From positions 3,968,001-4,032,000 of the forward strand of contig NC_011740.1 of assembly GCF_000026225.1 (NCBI RefSeq): DNA of 64,000 nucleotides, read 5' to 3'. This DNA comes from Escherichia fergusonii ATCC 35469. GTDB lineage: Bacteria > Pseudomonadota > Gammaproteobacteria > Enterobacterales > Enterobacteriaceae. Positions 19,385-27,690 of the stretch are shown here, piece after piece. The notes under the pieces are model-generated. The model searched no databases. It worked only from the letters and a program-made list of their open reading frames with translations, and had not been told where the DNA came from. How positions within the stretch are numbered: the stretch's first letter is position 1; each line of letters begins with the position of its first letter. Both the position numbers and the translations under genes were made by a program.

Positions 19385-20287
19385 ATGGCTTATCAATCTC
19401 AAGATATCATTCGTCGTTCCGCGACTAACGGTCTGACCCCCGCGCCTCAGGCGCGGGACTTCCAGGAAGAAGTGGCGAAACTCATCGACGTCACCACCTG
19501 TATCGGCTGTAAAGCCTGTCAGGTGGCGTGTTCAGAGTGGAACGACATTCGCGATACCGTCGGCAATAACATTGGGGTGTACGACAACCCCAATGATTTA
19601 AGCGCCAAATCGTGGACGGTAATGCGCTTCTCGGAAGTGGAGCAGAACGACAAACTGGAATGGCTGATCCGTAAAGACGGCTGTATGCACTGTTCCGATC
19701 CAGGCTGCCTGAAAGCGTGTCCGGCGGAAGGGGCAATTATTCAGTATGCCAACGGTATCGTCGACTTCCAGTCCGAGCAGTGCATTGGTTGCGGTTATTG
19801 CGTTGCGGGCTGTCCGTTCGACATTCCGCGCCTCAACCCGGAAGACAACCGCGTCTACAAATGTACGCTGTGCGTTGACCGCGTGGTGGTTGGGCAAGAA
19901 CCGGCCTGTGTGAAAACCTGCCCGACGGGGGCGATTCACTTCGGTACGAAAGAGTCGATGAAAACGCTGGCGAGCGAGCGCGTGGCGGAGTTGAAAACCC
20001 GTGGTTACGACAATGCGGGTCTGTACGATCCGGCAGGCGTGGGTGGTACACACGTTATGTACGTGCTGCACCATGCTGACAAGCCGAATCTGTATCATGG
20101 CTTGCCGGAGAACCCGGAAATCAGCGAAACCGTGAAATTCTGGAAAGGCATCTGGAAACCGCTCGCAGCTGTTGGCTTTGCGGCTACCTTCGCAGCCAGT
20201 ATCTTCCACTACGTGGGTGTCGGTCCGAACCGTGCGGATGAGGAAGAGAATAATCTGCACGAAGAGAAAGACGAGGAGCGCAAATGA
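19385..20287 (+). CDS. fdoH: FdoH, formate dehydrogenase-O iron-sulfur beta subunit
   Basis: This 300-residue electron-transfer subunit of formate dehydrogenase-O carries electrons from FdoG to the cytochrome FdoI. Four cysteine groups for 4Fe-4S clusters are visible: CIGCKACQVAC near 38, CMHCSDPGCLKAC near 100, CIGCGYCVAGC near 133 and CTLCVDR...CVKTC near 160-180. A single membrane helix near 258-280 (LAAVGFAATFAASIFHYVG) anchors it to the inner membrane. The acidic tail ends with the codons that overlap the fdoI start (4 bases). It has no signal peptide and is known to be exported together with the Tat-targeted alpha subunit. Confidence 0.97.
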   Translation: MAYQSQDIIRRSATNGLTPAPQARDFQEEVAKLIDVTTCIGCKACQVACSEWNDIRDTVGNNIGVYDNPNDLSAKSWTVMRFSEVEQNDKLEWLIRKDGCMHCSDPGCLKACPAEGAIIQYANGIVDFQSEQCIGCGYCVAGCPFDIPRLNPEDNRVYKCTLCVDRVVVGQEPACVKTCPTGAIHFGTKESMKTLASERVAELKTRGYDNAGLYDPAGVGGTHVMYVLHHADKPNLYHGLPENPEISETVKFWKGIWKPLAAVGFAATFAASIFHYVGVGPNRADEEENNLHEEKDEERK

Positions 20288-20919
20288 AACGACGTGACAC
20301 CATCGTGCGCTACACCGCGCCGGAACGTATCAACCACTGGATCACCGCCTTCTGCTTCATCCTGGCGGCGGTGAGCGGGCTGGGCTTTTTGTTCCCTTCC
20401 TTCAACTGGTTGATGCAAATCATGGGCACACCGCAGCTGGCGCGCATTCTGCACCCGTTTGTCGGCGTGGTTATGTTTGCCTCGTTCATCATCATGTTTT
20501 TCCGTTACTGGCATCACAACCTAATCAATCGGGATGATATCTTTTGGGCGAAGAATATTCGTAAGATCGTCGTCAACGAGGAAGTAGGTGACACCGGGCG
20601 TTATAACTTCGGTCAGAAATGCGTTTTCTGGGCGGCGATTATTTTCCTGGTCCTGCTGCTGGTGAGCGGTGTGATTATCTGGCGTCCTTATTTTGCGCCT
20701 GCTTTCTCAATCCCGGTGATCCGATTCGCGTTAATGCTGCATTCATTTGCCGCAGTGGCGTTAATTGTGGTTATCATGGTGCATATCTACGCCGCCCTTT
20801 GGGTGAAAGGCACGATTACCGCCATGGTGGAAGGATGGGTTACCAGCGCATGGGCGAAGAAACATCACCCGCGCTGGTACCGTGAGGTCCGCAAGACAAC
20901 GGAAAAGAAAGCTGAATGA
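20284..20919 (+). CDS. fdoI: FdoI, formate dehydrogenase-O cytochrome b556 gamma subunit
   Basis: This 211-residue inner-membrane cytochrome accepts electrons from FdoH and reduces quinone. Four membrane helices are visible (near 18-40, 53-75, 112-133 and 150-172), with histidines suited to bind haem b (INHWITAFC, LHPFVGVV, LHSFAAVALIVVIMVHIYAAL). It overlaps fdoH and fdhE by four bases each (ATGA type), indicating translational coupling. Sequence and length are as in the known E. coli protein. Confidence 0.96.
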   Translation: MKRRDTIVRYTAPERINHWITAFCFILAAVSGLGFLFPSFNWLMQIMGTPQLARILHPFVGVVMFASFIIMFFRYWHHNLINRDDIFWAKNIRKIVVNEEVGDTGRYNFGQKCVFWAAIIFLVLLLVSGVIIWRPYFAPAFSIPVIRFALMLHSFAAVALIVVIMVHIYAALWVKGTITAMVEGWVTSAWAKKHHPRWYREVRKTTEKKAE

Positions 20920-21845
20920 GTATTCGCATAATCCCGCAAGATGAGCTGGGTTCGAGCGAGAAACGTACGGCGGATATGATTCCGCCGTTATTGTTCCCTC
21001 GGCTCAAGAATTTATACAACCGCCGCGCCGAGCGTCTGCGCGAGCTGGCAGAAAATAATCCGCTGGGTGATTACCTGCGCTTTGCTGCGCTTATCGCCCA
21101 CGCCCAGGAAGTGGTGCTGTACGACCATCCGCTGGAAATGGATCTGACTGCACGCATTAAAGAAGCCAGCGCACAGGGCAAGCCCCCGCTGGATATTCAC
21201 GTTCTGCCGCGTGATAAGCACTGGCAAAAGCTGCTGATGGCGCTGATTGCTGAGCTGAAACCTGAAATGAGCGGCCCGGCGCTGGCAGTGATTGAGAATC
21301 TGGAGAAGGCATCGACCCAGGAGCTGGAGGATATGGCCAGCGCACTGTTTGCCTCTGATTTCTCGTCCGTCAGCAGCGATAAAGCGCCGTTTATCTGGGC
21401 TGCACTGTCGCTCTACTGGGCGCAGATGGCCAATCTGATCCCTGGCAAAGCCCGCGCTGAATATGGCGAACAACGTCAATATTGCCCGGTTTGTGGTTCT
21501 ATGCCGGTGTCCAGCATGGTGCAAATTGGCACCACTCAGGGTCTGCGTTACCTGCACTGCAACCTGTGTGAAACTGAATGGCACGTAGTGCGCGTAAAAT
21601 GCAGCAACTGTGAACAGAGCGGCAAACTGCATTACTGGTCGCTGGATGACGAACAGGCTGCGATTAAAGCCGAAAGCTGCGATGACTGTGGCACTTACCT
21701 GAAGATTCTTTATCAGGAAAAAGAGCCGAAAGTTGAAGCCGTGGCAGATGACCTCGCCTCTCTGGTACTGGATGCGCGAATGGAGCAAGAGGGCTATGCC
21801 CGCAGTTCCATCAACCCGTTCCTGTTTCCGGGTGAAGGGGAGTAA
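20916..21845 (+). CDS. fdhE: FdhE, formate dehydrogenase maturation protein
   Basis: This 309-residue cytoplasmic accessory protein is required for active membrane-bound formate dehydrogenases; it binds iron and interacts with the catalytic subunits. The C-terminal half has four CxxC pairs in a row (CPVCGS near 190, CNLCET near 220, CSNCEQ near 232, CDDCGT near 258), the rubredoxin-like metal sites of this family. It is last in the fdoGHI-fdhE operon and overlaps fdoI by four bases. It lacks a signal peptide and acts before Tat export of the enzyme. Confidence 0.96.
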   Translation: MSIRIIPQDELGSSEKRTADMIPPLLFPRLKNLYNRRAERLRELAENNPLGDYLRFAALIAHAQEVVLYDHPLEMDLTARIKEASAQGKPPLDIHVLPRDKHWQKLLMALIAELKPEMSGPALAVIENLEKASTQELEDMASALFASDFSSVSSDKAPFIWAALSLYWAQMANLIPGKARAEYGEQRQYCPVCGSMPVSSMVQIGTTQGLRYLHCNLCETEWHVVRVKCSNCEQSGKLHYWSLDDEQAAIKAESCDDCGTYLKILYQEKEPKVEAVADDLASLVLDARMEQEGYARSSINPFLFPGEGE

Positions 21846-22040
21846 TCTCTGACGTTTTCCGGGTGGCGCAGGTCGCCCGGATTACAGTTCATAGGGTGTG
21901 ATTACACCTGCTATTCCCGCAAAATCTCTCGTATTTCGCGTTGGCAGTTCAAGACCATGCCGCCAGTGCCTGTTTGACCTCGTTTTTCCCTCCAACACAG
22001 CGATAAGGTTATTGGTATGTCACTGATGACAAGCGTAGGA

Positions 22041-22143
22041 TTGCCTGATGCGCTGCGCTTATCAGGCCTACCAATAAACTGCAATATATTAAATTTTCAC
22101 GACTTTGTAGGACGGATAAGGCGTTCACGCCGCATCCGGCATG
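22041..22143. repeat. BIME: two REP elements between fdhE and yiiF
   Basis: Two REP-type imperfect palindromes: one at 22041-22071 (TTGCCTGATGCG ... CTTATCAGGCCTAC) and one at about 22107-22143 (GGACGGATAAGGCG ... CGCATCCGGCAT). They are separated by about 35 bases. This pairing is the usual BIME arrangement in E. coli gaps. The rest of 21846-22189 holds a short GC-rich inverted repeat just after fdhE and no supported gene. Confidence 0.8.
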
Positions 22144-22189
22144 TACAACGCGCACTTTGTCAGTAATCTGATTGGTATCATTTTTGCCA

Positions 22190-22411
22190 TTACCACTCCT
22201 CGCGCAGTTTACGCTGATATTCGACACCATCTTCCTCCCCCTTTTGCCTGCCTCCCTTTGCTTTACGCACCGGAAATTGCTGCCGCTCCAGATATTGCTC
22301 TACCGCTTCGCGTAAAATTGCGGACCGTGAAACCTTACGCCAACCCCTAAGCTTGTTCAGCCGTTTAATTGCCTCTTCTGATAAATGAAGAAAAACCGTA
22401 TTCATCGCCAT
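22190..22411 (-). CDS. yiiF: YiiF-like ribbon-helix-helix (CopG/MetJ-type) protein
   Basis: A 73-residue protein starting MAMNTVFLHLSEEAIK. The first 50 residues fit a ribbon-helix-helix DNA-binding fold: a short beta strand (TVFLHL), a helix (EEAIKRLNKLRGW) and a second helix (SRSAILREAVEQYLER). The tail is basic then acidic. A start nine codons upstream is possible, but ATG 22411 gives the usual length. By place (next to fdhE) and length it is yiiF; K-12 also has a similar yiiE nearby, so the symbol is less certain than the fold. No toxin partner is evident. Confidence 0.75.
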   Translation of the reverse strand: MAMNTVFLHLSEEAIKRLNKLRGWRKVSRSAILREAVEQYLERQQFPVRKAKGGRQKGEEDGVEYQRKLREEW

Positions 22412-22439
22412 CGTTACCACCTTACATATACTGTTCATT

Positions 22440-22825
22440 AATATATGTGTAAAAATTACACCGGAAAATTAATTAACGAAAGCTGGTTTCTGCATGTGGT
22501 TTTATTTTTGCGAGACTCTTTCCAAAAATAATGCAACAGTTACAGTTATTTTAATTTTTATTAAAAAATGGTTTAGCATCGCCCATAATTATTTATTACT
22601 CTTGATTAGATGGGGGTCGCTCCCACATAAAAGTAATAATAAGTGATAAGAATTAATTATGGATGGCATGAATATATTTATTTGTTCAGTTTTGCATAGG
22701 TCTTCATTTACATCATCCGGATGGTATATCCGAAAAAAGTCAGCATCTTTACAGCACCAAGGTTTAAGGTGAAATCTACCATCCATAACTGACCGGTCAG
22801 TGCCGCACCAACCGGTCTTTAATTG
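22440..22825. other. AT-rich gap without a supported gene
   Basis: It holds a perfect 10-bp inverted repeat, TTATGGATGG (22657-22666) and CCATCCATAA (22779-22788). It also holds a hairpin, GACCGGT (22791-22797) with ACCGGTC (22811-22817), lying just beyond the stop of the small gene at 22826. The hairpin may end that operon but has no clear T-run on the minus strand. A 65-codon frame across the gap (22589-22786) has no RBS or recognisable protein features. Confidence 0.4.
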
Positions 22826-23104
22826 TTAGTAGTAGTAAATTTGTGGATAACAGTCCGGGAACCAGACGATTCCTTGCGGATCATCCCCCTGCATTACCCG
22901 ATAACATTGGCGTCGATCATCTGCGCGACGGCGAAGCGTAGTATAGAGTCGCTTCCATTCATGATCGCCCGGTGTACTGTAGTTTACCCAGCAATCCATT
23001 GAAGGGTGACGCCATTTACCTGTAAGTGTTGGGCTCCCTGAATGCTTATGCGGCTTCGCTTTACCATTACGATCCCGGTCTTTACGCGTATTAAATGTGG
23101 ACAT
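22826..23104 (-). CDS. small basic protein of unknown function
   Basis: A 92-residue protein with a good RBS (AGGAGA, 7 bases before ATG). I do not recognise it. The N-terminal third is very basic and polar (RKDRDRNGKAKPHKH). The rest has many Trp and Tyr residues (GKWRHPSMDCWVNYS, and a C-terminus YPQIYYY), suggesting a small compact domain or nucleic-acid binder. It follows the Cys-rich small gene at 23166 by about 60 bases on the same strand, so the two probably form one operon. It lies between yiiF and fabY. Confidence 0.6.
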   Translation of the reverse strand: MSTFNTRKDRDRNGKAKPHKHSGSPTLTGKWRHPSMDCWVNYSTPGDHEWKRLYTTLRRRADDRRQCYRVMQGDDPQGIVWFPDCYPQIYYY

Positions 23105-23165
23105 TTTTAGTCTCCTGTTAAGAGTTCTAAAAATGTGCTTCCTTAAAATAATTCATCATTTTCCC

Positions 23166-23378
23166 TTAATTCGCATAGCGTGCTTTTGCACGAATTTCCG
23201 ATACGCGGGAACCATTATGATAGCGTCGATGTCCACACATCCAACAAGAACACATACAGGGAGTACGAAAGCAAACACCTGATGCTTTTTTGCTTCCGTC
23301 GCCTGCTGTGCGATAACGACGGCGGATTTTTTTTAATCGCGCCATATGATGGCGACGTTCAGCACGATTACGGGTCAT
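23166..23378 (-). CDS. small basic Cys-rich protein, possible zinc binder
   Basis: A 70-residue protein beginning MTRNRAERRHHMARLKKIRR with an RBS AGGAGT upstream. The N-terminus is strongly basic, and the middle has a cluster C-x5-C-x-C-x-C-x2-C-G (CFRTPCMCSCWMCGHRR) that could bind zinc. The pattern 'RAxRRHHxARLKKxR ... CSCWMCGN/H' resembles a small uncharacterised family that I recall from many proteobacterial genomes, often near mobile DNA; that link is from memory. Its probable operon partner is the 92-residue gene at 22826-23104. Confidence 0.65.
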   Translation of the reverse strand: MTRNRAERRHHMARLKKIRRRYRTAGDGSKKASGVCFRTPCMCSCWMCGHRRYHNGSRVSEIRAKARYAN

Positions 23379-23546
23379 AGCAATACTCCTGAGCAGGCGG
23401 CACTATGCCGCTTTCATAGGAATTCTGAATGCTGGTGCTTTCTGTATGGCATAACCATGCCTCTAACGGTTAAGTGCTTGCAGCACATGTTGCGGATCGT
23501 TGGCAATCGCTCGCAGCAAAGCCTTTGCAGTCAAGTAAAACGCCCC

Positions 23547-24536
23547 TTACTCTTCTTCGTTCCCGCCCTCTTCATACGGGCCAAATGGCTTCGCGGGCAG
23601 AACGATATACGTACCTTCAAACACTGCACCCGGCGTCTCGTCGCCAAAGATTTCGACCTGCATCTGCACCCGTGCTTTTCGTCCGCGCGCCAGACGGTCG
23701 AGATCGCCACTTAAGGCACCGAGGTCGGCTACCGCATGAGGTTTGCCGCTAATCGGCTTGCTGTAGCGGATATGCGCATCCGCCAGAATAATCGTTCCGC
23801 CGAGGTGGCGTTCACGCAGCATCAGCCAGATAAGCCCCCAACCGGTAAGCGTTGCCAGTGAGAATAAACTCCCGGCAAACAACGTATGGTGCGGATTCTG
23901 ATTCCCGGTTTCCGGCATGGTGGTGATAAATTTTTGCCCGGTATATTGCTGAATGCGCACGCCCATTTTTTCACTAAGCGGGATGTGTTCATACCACGCC
24001 TGTTGCAGCTGCGCGCACCAGTCGCCGCGATGCAGAATATCATCCAGAGTGGCGACGGGTTTAATCATCAAAAAATGACGAATCGGCGTGGTGGTTGGTG
24101 TGGTGATTTCTCCCTGATTAACGAACCCCAGCTTGGCGAAAAACTCCACCGCGTCTTCACGGGCGCTACAGGTCACGCGCTTAACGCCTTCCTGACGCGC
24201 CACCGACTCCAGAGTCATCGCCATCAGCGTTCCTAACCCTTTGTCCTGCACGTCGGGATGAACCGCCATAAAGCGGATGGAGGCTTCGTTATCGGCATTG
24301 ATATACAGCCGCCCTACCGCCACCAGATTTCCCTGCTCGTCGACGACCATTTGGTGATGCGCCATCGCATCCCACGCGTCGCGTTCCGAACCTTTTGGTT
24401 GATGCAGGGGCTTACGCAACATTTCCCAGCGAAACTGATAGTAACGCTCTAATTCTTCTTCTGTTTGTGGAACCCGAAGGTGATACATAGCGATACTCTC
24501 TCTTGTTTCCCGTGACAACCCTGGAAGCTGGCTCAT
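23547..24536 (-). CDS. fabY: FabY (YiiD), acetoacetyl-ACP synthase / GNAT-thioesterase fusion
   Basis: This 329-residue cytoplasmic protein has two parts. Residues 15-150 form a GNAT acetyltransferase domain (the acetyl-CoA-binding segment is around [12 protein letters not shown] near 97), and residues 170-320 form a YiiD-type hot-dog thioesterase-like domain ([20 protein letters not shown]). In E. coli YiiD/FabY contributes to starting fatty-acid synthesis when FabH is missing. The gene overlaps dtd by four bases and heads downstream of dtd in the yihX-yihY-dtd-fabY operon. The start ATG 24536 gives the standard length. Confidence 0.93.
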
Positions 24537-24970
24537 ACCTGCAACCAGAATGTCACGGGGCCATCATTGACCAGCGATACCTGCATATCGGCAGCAAAGC
24601 GTCCTGTTTGCGTGTTCATCTCTTGCTGACGGCAGCGTTCGACGAAATAGTCATATAACGCCTCTGCGCGATCCGGTGATGCGCCTTTTGAGAAGCTTGG
24701 GCGCATCCCCCGTTCGGTATCTGCGGCGAGGGTAAACTGGGAAACCACCAGCACACTGCCGCCCGCCTGTTGTACGTTGAGGTTCATCTTGCCTTCGGCA
24801 TCGCTAAAGATGCGATAGCCGAGCACACGCTCGCACAGACGGTTTGCTTTCTGTTCGTCGTCATCCTTTTCGACACCCAATAAAACCAAAAGTCCCGCAC
24901 CAATTTCGCCCGTCACTTCTCCCTCCACGGTGACGCTGGCACGGGTTACGCGTTGAATTAATGCAATCAT
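24533..24970 (-). CDS. dtd: Dtd, D-aminoacyl-tRNA deacylase
   Basis: This 145-residue enzyme removes D-amino acids (and glycine from tRNA-Ala) that were wrongly attached to tRNA. The family motifs SQFTLAAD (near 78) and the C-terminal [11 protein letters not shown], containing the Gly-Pro chirality-sensing motif, are both present. It overlaps yihY and fabY by four bases on either side, so translation is coupled. Length and sequence are typical of the bacterial enzyme. Confidence 0.96.
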
Positions 24971-25839
24971 GGTTCGTCGTCTTCTTCTTGTTCAGCTGCT
25001 TGTTTTAGTTTGCGGTATTCCCCGAGAGTGACAGTAATTTCCGCGCCAAGCAAGACGATACACCACGTCCAGTAGACCCAGACGAAGAGAATGGGTATCA
25101 CCGCCAGCACGCCGTAAATGAGCTGATATGACGGGAACATGGTGATATAAAGCGCGAAACCTTTCTTTCCTGCTTCGAACAGGAGTGCGGCGACAAACGC
25201 GCCGACAATCGCGTCGCGATTCGGTACGCGGATGGTAGGAACAATGCTGTACAGCAACCAGAAGGAGATCCACGACAACAGCAGCGGAAAAATACGCAGC
25301 ACATTGTCGATGACCGTATTGAGATCGCTCGCCCAACGCAGGGAGAGCAGATAGGAACTGATCGCCAGACTGGCCCCCGCCAACAGCGGCCCTAACGTCA
25401 GGATCATCCAGTACACAGCAAAAGAGTAAATTTTTGGCCGTACCCGTTTACTTCGCCAGATGGCATTCAATGCGCTATCAATGGAATACATCAACAATAA
25501 CGCCGTGACGATCAGGCCACATGCCCCGACGGCGGTCATCTTGTTGGAATTGGCAACAAACTGTTCGATATATTGCTGGATAACGTCGCCAGTGGCAGGG
25601 AGAAAGTTGGCAAAAATAAAGTGACGTAGCTGGATACTAACGTCTGAGAACATGGGAAAAGCGGCGAAAAGCGCAAAAACAACGGCAACCAGCGGCACTA
25701 ATGAGAGTAACGACACATAGGCAAGATTACCTGCCAGGGTTGTCATGTTGTCCTCATCAATGCGTTGCCAGAGTAGTTTCAGCCAGGCCCATAGCGGACG
25801 GGTATGATGCCTGGCTTTTTCATGGATGGTTTTTAGCAT
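24967..25839 (-). CDS. yihY: YihY, inner-membrane BrkB/YihY-family protein
   Basis: A 290-residue inner-membrane protein with about six hydrophobic segments (for example [23 protein letters not shown] near 40 and [23 protein letters not shown] near 105) and an acidic C-terminal tail (EQEEDDEP). It belongs to the family once called RNase BN in error; that RNase activity belongs to a different gene and the true role of YihY is not known. It overlaps the end of yihX by seven bases and dtd by four. Confidence 0.93.
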
Positions 25840-26432
25840 AACAACTTCGCGAAATAGTCCGGGATGGTGGTTTTATCTTTCACCAGAATGCTGGTAATGC
25901 CCAGCTGATTAGCTCCTTCTATATTATCGGCGTTGTCATCGAAAAAGACCGTATCGCTGGGTGAAAAACCTTCCGCCTGCAAAACATGCTGGTAAATTCG
26001 TGCTTCAGGTTTGCGCATCCCCAGATCTTGCGACAGATAGATATGGTCAGCAGCATCACGAATTTCCGGGTATTCTTCCGGCCAGAAGGTGGTATGCAGG
26101 CGGTTGGTATTGGAAAGCACCACCACGCGATGCCCCTGCTCACGCAGTTTATGCATGACGGCGATCACTTCCGGGCGCAGCGCAACAAACACCGCCTGCC
26201 AGCCGTGAGAGAACTGCTCGTAGCTTAGCGGTAGAGCCATCTCATGGCACAGCGCCTCTGCGAACGCTTCGTCACTAATTTCCCCACGCTCATGCTGATG
26301 AAACGCCTCCCCCATATGAAAACTCTTCTTAAGCGATGCCAGCGGAACACGCGTTAAATCGCTCCAGGTTCCCAGCACACGGTTAAAGTCGATATCGACA
26401 ATGACATTACCTAAATCAAAGATATAGAGCAT
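25833..26432 (-). CDS. yihX: YihX, HAD-family alpha-D-glucose-1-phosphate phosphatase
   Basis: This 199-residue cytoplasmic HAD phosphatase hydrolyses alpha-glucose-1-phosphate in E. coli. HAD motifs are seen in order: nucleophile region FDLGNVIVDIDF (residues 4-15; the usual DxD start is F-D-L-G), motif II VVLSNTN near 105, motif III lysine in MRKPEARIY near 139, and motif IV FFDDNADNIEGA near 163. It is the first gene of the yihX-yihY-dtd-fabY operon, with an AT-rich promoter region upstream. Confidence 0.94.
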   Translation of the reverse strand: MLYIFDLGNVIVDIDFNRVLGTWSDLTRVPLASLKKSFHMGEAFHQHERGEISDEAFAEALCHEMALPLSYEQFSHGWQAVFVALRPEVIAVMHKLREQGHRVVVLSNTNRLHTTFWPEEYPEIRDAADHIYLSQDLGMRKPEARIYQHVLQAEGFSPSDTVFFDDNADNIEGANQLGITSILVKDKTTIPDYFAKLLC

Positions 26433-26784
26433 TTTTGCCTCCTTTCACACCATAAGAAATTAACTGTAGCGGGAAAGGTGAAGTTTGGCTATGCAGTCAG
26501 GCATGAAGGCTTGCAAGTGGTCACAGAAAATTAATGGTTACCGTTTCACTATATTCTCAATAATTCGTGTCGCAGCACATGCAACTTGAAGGATGACGAG
26601 TATCTGTGATGGCTTTATATATAATGCTGTCATTAAGAGTTCTTTTTAAGAAATCACATATTTACTTCATGAATTAATATTATTAATACATTCAAATAGA
26701 AAATACATCCAAAAAATAAATTCTCAATGAAATTAAAAAATATTCAGCGTATTATTTCTCCGCCATAAAATAAGGATACATACC
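26433..26784. promoter_or_regulatory. divergent promoter region of yihX and the STM4015-type operon
   Basis: About 350 bases, strongly AT-rich from 26600 onward, with no supported gene. It must hold promoters for yihX (minus) and for the six-gene operon starting at 26785 (plus). Several TATAAT-like boxes occur (for example near 26616-26624), but none is clearly better than the background. Confidence 0.4.
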
Positions 26785-27630
26785 ATGGAAAAGAAATTTT
26801 ATATTGACTGGGATAATGAAATATCCCGGGAAGAATTTATTAATAATATTTTAGCTGATGAAGACCTGGTCAAAATTCGCTCTTTGGTCATTAGTCGTTG
26901 GGGGGAATGCTACGAGGAAAGTTGCCAACCGATAATCGACATGTTTGCTGAACACGCTGAACGCTTTGCTCATCTTGAGTCCCTGTTTGTTGGCGATATG
27001 GAAAGTGAAGAGTGTGAGATTTCATGGATCCAACAAGGCGATTATTCTCGTCTGTATGCTGCGCTGCCGAACCTGAAAAAGCTGACGATTAAAGGTACTC
27101 AGGGCCTGGAACTGGGAGAAATCGCCCACGACAAACTGGAGCACCTGGAAATCATCTCTGGCGGTGCGCCGTGTGGCGTGTTTGCGTCATTGCAAAACTC
27201 TCAACTGCCTGCGTTAAAAACACTTATCGTTTATATTGGCGTTGAGAATTATGGTTTTGATGCATCGTTGGATATCGTGATGAATCTGGCGTCGAAATCC
27301 CTCTTCCCGAGCCTGACGCATCTTGGCCTGGTGAACAGCGAAGAGCAAAACGAAATCACCCGCCGCGTGCTGGAAAGCGACATTATGCCGCAACTGGAAG
27401 TGTTGGAGCTTTCCTGCGGTACGCTCACCGACAAAGGTGCAGAACATCTTCTCAAACATGCCGATCGCCTTAGCCATCTGAAACTGCTGGATTTGCATTA
27501 TCATTTCCTCACAACAGAGATGCGGAAAAAACTGCAAAAAACACTGACTTGTACTGTTGAATTATCAGAGGAGCAGAAGGTTGATGATGATGATGATGAT
27601 GATTATATGTATCCGATGTTTACCGAATAA
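26785..27630 (+). CDS. STM4015-family leucine-rich-repeat-like protein with poly-Asp tail
   Basis: A 281-residue soluble protein, first gene of the operon, with RBS AAGGA upstream. Residues 70-250 contain repeated leucine patterns of LRR type (LPNLKKLTIKGTQGLELG, FPSLTHLGLVNSEEQN, MPQLEVLELSCGTLTDKG, LSHLKLLDLHYHFLTTE). The N-terminus is acidic and aromatic. The C-terminus ends with EEQKV, seven Asp and YMYPMFTE. It corresponds to Salmonella STM4015, a family defined only by its place beside two radical SAM proteins, an ATP-grasp and a sulfatase-like enzyme. It could be a scaffold or the modified substrate; neither is shown. Confidence 0.82.
   Translation: MEKKFYIDWDNEISREEFINNILADEDLVKIRSLVISRWGECYEESCQPIIDMFAEHAERFAHLESLFVGDMESEECEISWIQQGDYSRLYAALPNLKKLTIKGTQGLELGEIAHDKLEHLEIISGGAPCGVFASLQNSQLPALKTLIVYIGVENYGFDASLDIVMNLASKSLFPSLTHLGLVNSEEQNEITRRVLESDIMPQLEVLELSCGTLTDKGAEHLLKHADRLSHLKLLDLHYHFLTTEMRKKLQKTLTCTVELSEEQKVDDDDDDDYMYPMFTE
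27583..27603 (+). repeat. (GAT)7 microsatellite coding poly-Asp
   Basis: Seven perfect GAT triplets in frame near the 3' end of the STM4015-type gene. Slippage would change the number of Asp residues without shifting the frame. Confidence 0.95.
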
Positions 27631-27642
27631 ATGAAATTTATT

Positions 27643-27662
27643 GGGAGAGAGTCATCTCTCCC
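27643..27662 (+). promoter_or_regulatory. hairpin between the first and second genes of the STM4015-type operon
   Basis: GGGAGAGA (27643-27650) pairs perfectly with TCTCTCCC (27655-27662) around GTCA. There is no T-run behind it. It lies just after the first gene and before the likely GTG start of the ATP-grasp gene, so it could protect the upstream mRNA or set the level of the downstream genes. Confidence 0.55.
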
Positions 27663-27690
27663 ATTATTTATCACAGAAAAGGAATTCTTC

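Noticed and set aside
22589..22786. 65-codon minus-strand frame between yiiF and the small-gene pair
   Set aside because: No RBS and no recognisable features; it lies within AT-rich inverted-repeat DNA.
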